Shown piece after piece: positions 7,686 through 14,198 of a DNA stretch of 18,899 bases; position 1 is the first letter of the stretch; the number at the start of each line of letters is the position of its first letter. A program made the position numbers and the translations under genes. The notes below the pieces were generated by a model that saw only the letters and a program-made list of their open reading frames with translations, was not told the DNA's origin and did no database searches. Origin of the DNA: Bacteroidota bacterium (GTDB lineage: Bacteria > Bacteroidota > Ignavibacteria > UBA10030 > UBA8401); the NCBI GenBank assembly GCA_030824295.1, contig JAVBYA010000481.1, positions 1 to 18,899 of the forward strand, given 5' to 3'.

Positions 7686-7725
7686 ATAACCGAGCGGCCG
7701 TTCAGTTCCGCTCGGTTATTTTTTT
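7686..7725 (+). terminator. Strong intrinsic terminator after the secreted unknown protein
   Basis: A perfect 12-bp GC-rich stem (7686-7697 with 7708-7719, arm ATAACCGAGCGG) has a 10-nt loop and is followed directly by an unbroken run of seven T (7719-7725). It is 35 nt after the TGA of the upstream gene. It ends only five bases before the ATG at 7730 of the next gene, so any transcript covering that gene's start must either read through it or begin inside it. Confidence 0.93.
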
Positions 7726-7729
7726 GTCG

Positions 7730-8179
7730 ATGGATGACATGAACAAACAGACCGGACACCTGCTTACCGCCGCCATCGTACTGCTGGTGCTCTTCAACGG
7801 CGTTCAGATCTACGGGATCGTTGCGCAGCGTATCAGTGCATCCCCCATGACAGCCGAGACAGTGCGGGACAGTACGCGTGTTCCGATGCAGATCAATGTG
7901 CTCAACGGCTGCGGCGTGAGCGGTGTGGGAAGCACCATGACCAAGTTCTGCCGTCAGGCCGGTTATGACGTGGTGGAAATGGGGAATTACAAGACCTTCG
8001 ATGTGGAACACTCCATCGTCATCGACAGGAACGGAAAGACGCAGGAAGCGGTCCGGCTGGCCGCCGCACTCGGCATACCTGCTGCGAACGTCGTGCAGCA
8101 GTTCAGCAACGATCAGATGGTGGCCGCATCCGTGGTCATCGGAAAAGATTATCAATCATTAACCCCCTGGAAGCAATAG
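7730..8179 (+). CDS. Membrane-anchored orphan LytR_C domain protein
   Basis: The 149 residues start with a short cytoplasmic piece and one transmembrane helix (about residues 10-32, LLTAAIVLLVLFNGVQIYGIV). A LytR_C-type domain fills the rest: VPMQINVLNGCGVSGVGSTM, a helix with FCRQAGYDVVEMGNYK, VIDRN, AVRLAAALGI and a closing ASVVIGKDY. In LytR-CpsA-Psr proteins this domain follows the phosphotransferase domain, which is missing here, so catalysis is not expected and the role is unknown. It probably projects into the periplasm. Start: ATG at 7730 is chosen; ATG at 7739 is nearly as good, and the TTG at 7724 lies in the terminator T-run. It is followed by rsfS after 7 nt, a linkage that suggests one operon. 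Confidence 0.78.
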   Translation: MDDMNKQTGHLLTAAIVLLVLFNGVQIYGIVAQRISASPMTAETVRDSTRVPMQINVLNGCGVSGVGSTMTKFCRQAGYDVVEMGNYKTFDVEHSIVIDRNGKTQEAVRLAAALGIPAANVVQQFSNDQMVAASVVIGKDYQSLTPWKQ

Positions 8180-8186
8180 GAGCACT

Positions 8187-8627
8187 GTGACCTCGAAAAG
8201 TCTCGCCAAAGTGATCGCTCAAGCAGCATTGAGCAAAAAAGCCCACGATGTGACCATCCTCGATCTGCGGAAATTGACAACGATGACCGATTATTTCGTC
8301 GTCTGTTCCGTTGACTCGGACACGCAGGCCCGCGCTGTGGCCGATGCCGTGAAGAATGAAACGCTGGACAAAGGAGAGAGCACCGTCCGCAAGGAAGGAT
8401 ACTCCGAAGGCCGCTGGGTGCTGCTGGACTATGTGGATGTGGTCGCTCATGTGTTCCACAAAGAGACGCGTGAGTTCTATAACCTGGAGAAATTGTGGGG
8501 CGATGCGAAGTTCGAGTATGTGAACGATGAGCCTCCCGCACCGGCTCCGAAACGCGCGAAGGCCGCCGCCGGCGCAAAGAAGACCGTGAAGAAACCCGCC
8601 GTACGAAAGAAGACGACCAAAGAATGA
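8187..8627 (+). CDS. rsfS: Ribosome silencing factor RsfS with basic C-terminal tail
   Basis: RsfS binds ribosomal protein uL14 on the large subunit and blocks subunit joining when nutrients run low. The core (residues 1-112) shows the family signatures TDYFVVCSVDSDTQARAVAD (34-53), EGYSEGRWVLLDYVDVVAHVF (70-90) and FYNLEKLWGDA (97-107). Start is GTG at 8187, supported by AGGAG at 8178-8182; no ATG fits better. The family normally ends around 110-120 residues, but this protein runs to 146 with a Pro/Ala/Lys-rich tail (about 116-146) resembling histone H1-like or other nucleic-acid-binding tails. The stop overlaps the argS ATG (ATGA, 8624-8627), so translation is probably coupled. Confidence 0.94.
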   Translation: MTSKSLAKVIAQAALSKKAHDVTILDLRKLTTMTDYFVVCSVDSDTQARAVADAVKNETLDKGESTVRKEGYSEGRWVLLDYVDVVAHVFHKETREFYNLEKLWGDAKFEYVNDEPPAPAPKRAKAAAGAKKTVKKPAVRKKTTKE

Positions 8628-10273
8628 AATCGCTCCTTCAACAACAGCTGAACACCATCATCGCCGAACTGCAGTATCCTGCCGTTGATATCAATTTCGA
8701 GACACCCAAGGTTGCTGCACACGGTGATCTGACCACCAATGCCGCTATGGTCCTGGCAAAATCGGTCGGGAAGAATCCGCGCCAGGTGGCACAGTCCATC
8801 GTGGAACGGATCTCCATCGATGAGTCGTTCCTTTCCGCTGTGGAGATCGCCGGGCCTGGCTTCATCAACTTCCGGTTCTCCCCGCGCTATGTCGTGGAGC
8901 AATCGAAACGCATCCTGCAGGAATCGACTGCATTCGGAAAGAGCGATGCAGCGAAGGGCCGCAAGACCAATCTGGAATGGGTGAGCGCGAATCCGACCGG
9001 TCTGCTCCATGCCGGCCACGGACGGCAGGTGCTCATCGGACAAGTGATCGGCAATCTGCTGGAGTGGACCGGTCACGACGTGACGCGGGAGTATTATTTC
9101 AACAACGCCGGCAACCAGATGCGGACGCTGGCGGAGAGCATCTATGCGCGGTACCGCCAGGAGTTAGGTGATGACTACCCTTCCCCGGAAGAGGGATACA
9201 AAGGGGAGTATATCACCGATATCGCAAAAGAGATCATCGCGGAGAAAGGGGATTCGCTGCGGGAGACCGATGCCGAGCGGACCTATTTCCGGAAGTACGG
9301 AGAGACCTGGTGCTTTGCAAAGATCAAGGAAACACTCGCGCGGCTGAACGTGAAGCACGATGTCTTCTATAATGAGGATTCCCTCTATTCGTCCGGTAAG
9401 ATCGCCGAAGTGATCGAAGAATTCAAGAAGCGGGACCTGGCGTACGACAGCGAAGGAGCGGTGTGGTTCCGTGCAACGAAGTTCGGCGCGGACAAGGACC
9501 GGGTGATAGTGAAGAGCACCGGCGAACCGACCTATCGTCTGCCGGACATTGCCTACCATCGCGAGAAGTTCCGCCGCGGGTTCGATCTGATCGTGGATAT
9601 CTTCGGCGCGGACCATATCGCTACCATTCCCGATGTGCTGAACGGCGTGAATGCGCTCGGCTACAATACGGACGATGTGAAGGTGATCATCCATCAGATG
9701 GTCTCGTTCGTGAACGGGGACGAGGTCGTGAAGATGTCCAAACGGAATGCAAAGACCTATACGCTGGACGACCTGATCGACGAGGTCGGGGTGGATGCGG
9801 TCGCCTACTTCTTCGTGATGCGGAGCGTCGGCACGCATCTGGAGTTCGATATCGCTCTTGCCAAAGAACAATCCGACAAGAATCCTGTCTATTATCTGCA
9901 GTATGCACATGCCCGCATTGCCAGCATCCTTCGCCATGCGGCGACCGCCGAGATCGATGCGAACAATGCAGCGAACCTGCTCTCGACCACCGATTTCTCC
10001 CTTATCAAAGAGAAAGAAGAACTCGACCTGCTCAAGAAACTGCTCGAATTCCCGGATATGGTCAAAAGCTGTGCATTCTCGTTCGAACCTCACCGGTTGA
10101 CTACATACCTGCGTGAAGTTGCAGAGACATTCCATCGGTTCTACCATGAACACCGTGTGATCAATGAGGACAAAGCGCTCATGCAGGCCCGTTTGACGGT
10201 CTGCGCAATGACCAAAACTGTCATCGCCAACGGCTGCACGATTTTAAGTGTATCTTGCCCTGAAAAGATGTAA
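8624..10273 (+). CDS. argS: Arginyl-tRNA synthetase
   Basis: A class I aminoacyl-tRNA synthetase of 549 residues that charges tRNA-Arg. An N-terminal additional domain (about 1-110) includes HGDLTTNAAM and GPGFINFRF. The catalytic core has the HIGH-type motif SANPTGLLHAGHGR (HAGH at 129-132), EYYFNNAGNQM and the KMSK motif at 370-373 (VVKMSKR). The C-terminal helical anticodon-binding domain begins near 430 (PVYYLQYAHARIAS) and ends with SVSCPEKM, close to the usual family ending. Its ATG overlaps the rsfS stop by 4 nt. A weak terminator-like hairpin lies 74 nt after its stop. Confidence 0.97.
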   Translation: MKSLLQQQLNTIIAELQYPAVDINFETPKVAAHGDLTTNAAMVLAKSVGKNPRQVAQSIVERISIDESFLSAVEIAGPGFINFRFSPRYVVEQSKRILQESTAFGKSDAAKGRKTNLEWVSANPTGLLHAGHGRQVLIGQVIGNLLEWTGHDVTREYYFNNAGNQMRTLAESIYARYRQELGDDYPSPEEGYKGEYITDIAKEIIAEKGDSLRETDAERTYFRKYGETWCFAKIKETLARLNVKHDVFYNEDSLYSSGKIAEVIEEFKKRDLAYDSEGAVWFRATKFGADKDRVIVKSTGEPTYRLPDIAYHREKFRRGFDLIVDIFGADHIATIPDVLNGVNALGYNTDDVKVIIHQMVSFVNGDEVVKMSKRNAKTYTLDDLIDEVGVDAVAYFFVMRSVGTHLEFDIALAKEQSDKNPVYYLQYAHARIASILRHAATAEIDANNAANLLSTTDFSLIKEKEELDLLKKLLEFPDMVKSCAFSFEPHRLTTYLREVAETFHRFYHEHRVINEDKALMQARLTVCAMTKTVIANGCTILSVSCPEKM

Positions 10274-10346
10274 ATTCAGTTCAATATCAAAGGACCTCGA
10301 CCGCCCCGATTTGCTACCGCAATAGAGTGCTGCACCCCCGCAAAAA

Positions 10347-10379
10347 CAGGATATTCTTTGGAAATCCTGCCAGTTTTTT
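10347..10379 (+). terminator. Weak terminator-like hairpin after argS
   Basis: CAGGAT (10347-10352) pairs with ATCCTG (10364-10369). A few more pairs are possible inside around one A-A mismatch. Four nt later a run of six T follows (10374-10379). The stem is short and the T-run is not directly adjacent, so efficiency is doubtful. The 141-nt gap 10274-10414 otherwise holds only the overlapping promoter-like elements. Confidence 0.4.
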
Positions 10380-10386
10380 ATAAATT
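10358..10386 (+). promoter_or_regulatory. Promoter-like sequence upstream of rfbB and the polysaccharide cluster
   Basis: TTGGAA at 10358-10363 and TAAATT at 10381-10386 are separated by 17 nt (TATAAA two bases earlier is an alternative -10). It lies about 28 nt upstream of the rfbB ATG. It overlaps the putative argS terminator, so only one of the two readings may be right. The spacing matches the other two promoter-like sites in the window. Confidence 0.35.
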
Positions 10387-10414
10387 CTTCAATACGTTCA
10401 TTTTTTAAGGTCCG

Positions 10415-11431
10415 ATGAAGAACATCCTTGTCACCGGCGGTGCCGGCTTTATCGGGAGTAATTTTGTTCATTTTATGCTGAACAAATACCCCGATTATAC
10501 CATTGTCAATTTTGACACGCTTACGTATGCCGGTAATCTTGAGAATCTGACGGCGGTCGAAAAGGATCCGCGGTACCGGTTCGTTAAAGGGGATATCTGC
10601 GATGCCGGTCAGGTAACGGCTGCGCTGAAAGAACATGCGGTCGATACCATCGTGCATTTTGCGGCTGAATCCCACGTGGACCGCAGCATCACCGGACCGG
10701 CAGTGTTCGTGCAGACGAACGTGGTCGGCACTCAGGTCCTGCTGGATGCTTCCCGCGCTCACGGTATCGAGCGGTTCCTGCATGTCTCCACGGACGAGGT
10801 CTACGGTTCGCTCGGTGCGACCGGCTATTTCACGGAAGAGACCCCTCTCCATCCCAACAGTCCCTACTCTGCCAGCAAAGCCTCCTCCGACATGCTGGTG
10901 CTTGCGTATCAGCACACGTTCGGTTTCCCCGGACTGGTCACCCGCTGTTCGAACAATTACGGTCCGTATCAGTTCCCTGAAAAACTCATTCCCCTCATGA
11001 TCGCCAACGCACTCAATGACCGTCCGCTGCCGGTGTACGGCGACGGACTCAATGTCCGCGACTGGCTCTATGTGGAAGACCACTGTTCCGCACTGGATAC
11101 CGTTCTGCACGGCGGAACCCTTGGCGAGGTGTATAATATCGGCGGACACAACGAGTGGAAGAACATCGACATCGTAAAACTGGTGCTGAAGGAGATCGGG
11201 AAGCCGGAATCGCTCATCACGTTCGTGAAGGACCGACCGGGCCACGACCGCCGGTATGCCATCGACGCGGCGAGGATCAAGAACGATCTCGGCTGGGTTC
11301 CGGCGTACCAATTCGAGTCCGGCATCAAGCGGACGGTGCAATGGTACCTGCAGAACCGACCGTGGTGGGAGCGGATCATCAGCGGGGAGTATAAGAACTA
11401 TTATGCGGCGCAATATCCCGTTCAACACTAA
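10415..11431 (+). CDS. rfbB: dTDP-glucose 4,6-dehydratase
   Basis: An extended short-chain dehydrogenase of 338 residues that turns dTDP-glucose into dTDP-4-keto-6-deoxyglucose, the entry step to dTDP-rhamnose and other deoxysugars. Visible are the NAD-binding GGAGFIG (8-14), DTLTYAGNLENL (34-45), HFAAESHVDRSI (81-92), the catalytic STDEVYG (125-131; Asp127-Glu128), YSASK (Tyr151, Lys155), the substrate-contacting SNNYGPYQFPEKLIPL, and RDWLYVEDH. This full set separates it from UDP-galactose epimerases. AAGG precedes the ATG. The partner genes rfbA, rfbC and rfbD are not in the window. It is the first gene of the polysaccharide cluster, with a 14-nt gap to the export gene. Confidence 0.95.
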   Translation: MKNILVTGGAGFIGSNFVHFMLNKYPDYTIVNFDTLTYAGNLENLTAVEKDPRYRFVKGDICDAGQVTAALKEHAVDTIVHFAAESHVDRSITGPAVFVQTNVVGTQVLLDASRAHGIERFLHVSTDEVYGSLGATGYFTEETPLHPNSPYSASKASSDMLVLAYQHTFGFPGLVTRCSNNYGPYQFPEKLIPLMIANALNDRPLPVYGDGLNVRDWLYVEDHCSALDTVLHGGTLGEVYNIGGHNEWKNIDIVKLVLKEIGKPESLITFVKDRPGHDRRYAIDAARIKNDLGWVPAYQFESGIKRTVQWYLQNRPWWERIISGEYKNYYAAQYPVQH

Positions 11432-11445
11432 CGGACTTGGAACCT

Positions 11446-13044
11446 ATGAAAACTCTTACCGTATTTCTTCTGATCTTTTTGTTGTCGTTCAGCGCGTTCG
11501 GTCAACAATTACGGAAGCAGGACGATGATCAGCGATCGACCATCCCATCCAGACCGCAACAGGCAATGGCAGTTCCAGTGTCCGTTGTCATGGACGGACC
11601 GGTCGATGCAAAGGAATACATCGTTGGTCCCGGGGATATTTTCGCGATCAGTATCTGGTCTGCCGTTCCGCTGAACTTCCAAGTGCCGGTAACTCCTGAG
11701 GGAACGATCGTCATCCCGACCGTGAACGAGATCGTTATCAGTGGGATGAAACTGGAGGAAGCAAAGAAACTGGTGTTGGCAGAGATCCGGAAGAAATATC
11801 TCTCCGGGAATGCATCATTCACTCTGTATTCACCCCGTACATTCGTCGTGACATTGAAAGGTGCCGTCAAACAGGAAGGAAAACAGTTCGTTCAAGCAAC
11901 ACAGCGTGTGGATGTCGTGGTGAACAACCGTCTCGATGAACGCGACCGCGTGGACACCCTCATCGCTCAGCGGAACATCATCGTCGAACACAAGGATGGT
12001 ACCCGCCAGGTGGCGGATATCGAGAAGTACTATGCAACACGGGACCGCACCTACAATCCGTTATTGCAGGATGGGGATGTCATTATCGTGCCGCAACGGA
12101 CCATCAAGCGGAACTTTATTGCAGTGTATGGCGCCGTCAATAAGGAAGGCTCGTACGAGTTCGCTGAAGGGGACAGTCTGCTGGGAATGCTTGCCATTGC
12201 CCGCGGTCTGACGAAGATCGCAGACAGCAGTAAAGTAATGATCACGAGATATGATGACAATAGCCGTCCTCAGCACATTATGGCTGATCTTCGCAGCATC
12301 AAGACCGGCTCATCAATGGACATCCCGCTGCAGCGAGGGGACCGTATCATCGTTTACGAAGAGTATATCTATCAGCGTGCTGCCAGCATCACGGTCAGCG
12401 GTGAAGTGAAGTATCCCGGTACATATCCTATCACCAAGGATTCCACGACACTTTCCTCCATCATCCTGTTGGCGGGCGGGATCACGCCGCAGGCATCTCT
12501 GAAGAATTCGCAATTATACCGCAGATCGGTCAATGCCGAGGAGATCGCCATCGAACGGCTGGAGAGCGGCAGGGGCGGCATTACACCGGATGACAGTGCG
12601 TATTACTATCTGGAGACCGATATCCGCATCAATCGCGAACTTGTGGTGACGGATTTCCCCGAATTGCTGGAGAAGAAGAATATCGGGAAGGACGTCTTCC
12701 TGCGCGATGGCGATGAGGTCCATATCGCATCGCGGAAGAAAACGGTGTACGTGTTCGGCCAGGTCGTGAATCCTGGACATGTGCTCTATGCATCCGGCAA
12801 GGGTGTCGATTATTACATCAACGCTTCCGGCGGTGTAACGAATGATGCGCGCAGTGACATTAAAGTGATCAAAGCGGCGACGCGTCAATGGCTCGATCCG
12901 GAAGATACGGTCATCGAAGAAGGTGATTACGTGTGGGTGCCGAAAGAACCGTACCGGCCGGTCAGTTATTACCTGACTGTTTATAGTCAGGTGTTTGGAA
13001 TCGTAGCGACAGTGGTATCTCTCATTATCTTAGTAGCGAGATAG
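11446..13044 (+). CDS. Outer-membrane polysaccharide export protein with SLBB repeats (Wza/OPX family)
   Basis: The 532-residue protein has a signal peptide (MKTLTVFLLIFLLSFSAFG, cut before QQ) without a lipobox cysteine. The polysaccharide export domain covers about 56-130 (YIVGPGDIFAISIW, VTPEGTIVIPTVNEIVISG). Several SLBB-type beta-grasp repeats follow, recognisable by V-G-V-x-x-P/E-G turns: near 137-150, 226-255 (VYGAVNKEGSYEF), 316-345 (VSGEVKYPGTYPI) and 436-466 (VFGQVVNPGHVLYASGKG). A hydrophobic C-terminal segment (512-530) could cross a membrane. Family members form the periplasm-spanning and outer-membrane channel for capsule or exopolysaccharide. A TTG at 11437 would extend the frame by three codons; the ATG at 11446 gives a proper signal peptide. 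The gene is GC-rich like upstream genes; wzz follows after 5 nt. Confidence 0.9.
   Translation: MKTLTVFLLIFLLSFSAFGQQLRKQDDDQRSTIPSRPQQAMAVPVSVVMDGPVDAKEYIVGPGDIFAISIWSAVPLNFQVPVTPEGTIVIPTVNEIVISGMKLEEAKKLVLAEIRKKYLSGNASFTLYSPRTFVVTLKGAVKQEGKQFVQATQRVDVVVNNRLDERDRVDTLIAQRNIIVEHKDGTRQVADIEKYYATRDRTYNPLLQDGDVIIVPQRTIKRNFIAVYGAVNKEGSYEFAEGDSLLGMLAIARGLTKIADSSKVMITRYDDNSRPQHIMADLRSIKTGSSMDIPLQRGDRIIVYEEYIYQRAASITVSGEVKYPGTYPITKDSTTLSSIILLAGGITPQASLKNSQLYRRSVNAEEIAIERLESGRGGITPDDSAYYYLETDIRINRELVVTDFPELLEKKNIGKDVFLRDGDEVHIASRKKTVYVFGQVVNPGHVLYASGKGVDYYINASGGVTNDARSDIKVIKAATRQWLDPEDTVIEEGDYVWVPKEPYRPVSYYLTVYSQVFGIVATVVSLIILVAR
12971..12992 (+). repeat. Inverted repeat near the 3' end of the export gene
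   Basis: ACCTGACT (12971-12978) and AGTCAGGT (12985-12992) form a perfect 8-bp stem with a 6-nt loop, inside codons 509-516 of the export gene, about 50 nt before its stop. A repeat of this size can occur by chance in a window this long. Confidence 0.5.
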
Positions 13045-13049
13045 GAATT

Positions 13050-14198
13050 ATGGAACAATCCAACAAATTCATTCAAAGTATCGGCATTTTGTTCCGATGG
13101 CGGAAGTTCATCATCACCAATATTATAGCTGTTGTTCTTCTGACAGTTGGTATTACATTGCTGTTGCCAAATTGGTATAAATCGACCACATCGTTGTTAC
13201 CCCCCAAACAGCCGGACATTTTTGGATCATTGGGCGGTGCCAGTTCTTTATTGAAAGGATTGGGTGGTTTGGGAAAGATCGGTGGACTTGGACAACGCTC
13301 TGGATCATATAATTATTTTGCGATCTTGCGTAGTCGTTCCACGTTAGAACGGGTGGTTTCACAATTTGATCTTATCACTGTATACGATACGAAGGATCGC
13401 TCATTGGAGTTGGCCGTGAAGGAGTTGACGAACAACACCAGTTTTGAAGAAGAGGTCGATGATAATATTTCTATCCAAGTGTATGATAAGGATCCCGTGC
13501 GTGCGGCTGACATGGCGAATTATTTCGTTGAGGTGTTGAACGATGTGAATACCAGATTGAGCACATTGGAAGCTAGAACCAACCGTGAGTTCATTGAACA
13601 ACGCTTGACAACATGTTCGATTGATTTGAAGAAAGCGGAAGATGCACTAAAGTCGTATCAAGAACGGAGCGGAATGATCATCTCCGTGGATGAGAACAGT
13701 TCGAGTGTGTCGGCCTATGCTGAATTATACGCGATGAAAGTGAAGAAGGAGATTGAAGCTTCGGTATTGAAACAGAGTGTGGCTGCCGATGATTCGTATT
13801 TGCGTCAAGTGAAGATGGAAATTACGGAATTGACCTCCCGATTGGAGAAGTTCCCCCAGGCAGGATTGGAAAGTATTCGTTTGTTTCGAGATGTTATCAC
13901 TCAACAAAGGATTCTTGAGTTTATTCTGCCGATCTATGAGCAGGCGAAAATCGAGGAACAAAAAAACATCCCCGTGTTGCTTGTTCTTGATAAAGCGGTA
14001 CCTGCGGAGAAAAAAACCAAGCCCCAGCGAATGCTGATTCTTTTTCTCGTTACGTCCATCGCGAGCATGTTGATCGTGCTTCTTGTGTTCCTCCTGAACG
14101 GATGGTCCATGAAACGTGATCAATCAAATGAAATTGAGGATCGACTACATCGTTTGGCGGATTCGATCGCTCGGTTCTATCGGATTGAACCTGTTTGA
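13050..14198 (+). CDS. Wzz-like polysaccharide co-polymerase (chain-length determinant), no kinase domain
   Basis: The 382-residue inner-membrane protein has the classical topology of the family: transmembrane helix 1 at about 20-40, a large periplasmic part, and helix 2 at about 328-349. A proline-containing stretch (VPAEKKTKPQR, 318-327) precedes helix 2, as in Wzz proteins. A Gly/Leu-rich segment (60-81) lies just after helix 1. Long coiled-coil-like helices occupy about 170-270. There is no Walker A, so the tyrosine kinase module found in Wzc is missing. Such proteins control polymer length together with Wzy and contact the export channel, which is encoded 5 nt upstream. AGGAATT precedes the ATG. 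From this gene on, GC content falls and TTG/TTA leucine codons become common. Confidence 0.88.
   Translation: MEQSNKFIQSIGILFRWRKFIITNIIAVVLLTVGITLLLPNWYKSTTSLLPPKQPDIFGSLGGASSLLKGLGGLGKIGGLGQRSGSYNYFAILRSRSTLERVVSQFDLITVYDTKDRSLELAVKELTNNTSFEEEVDDNISIQVYDKDPVRAADMANYFVEVLNDVNTRLSTLEARTNREFIEQRLTTCSIDLKKAEDALKSYQERSGMIISVDENSSSVSAYAELYAMKVKKEIEASVLKQSVAADDSYLRQVKMEITELTSRLEKFPQAGLESIRLFRDVITQQRILEFILPIYEQAKIEEQKNIPVLLVLDKAVPAEKKTKPQRMLILFLVTSIASMLIVLLVFLLNGWSMKRDQSNEIEDRLHRLADSIARFYRIEPV

Noticed and set aside
9164..10153. Long minus-strand open frame opposite argS
   Set aside because: It is a shadow of argS; composition (His/Arg/Asp rich) is typical of reverse-frame translation and no start context is visible.
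10274..10414. Search for a JUMPstart/ops-type element ahead of the polysaccharide cluster
   Set aside because: No GGCGGTAG-like sequence is present in the gap before rfbB, and no NusG-like gene is in the window.
10244..11428. 394-codon minus-strand frame opposite rfbB and the preceding gap
   Set aside because: rfbB on the plus strand is unambiguous with all catalytic motifs; the antisense product has no recognisable domain.
13229..13290. Gly/Leu-rich stretch in the Wzz-like protein as a possible repeat expansion
   Set aside because: Glycine-rich segments just after the first helix are common in Wzz-like proteins of this lineage, and the DNA is not a tandem repeat.
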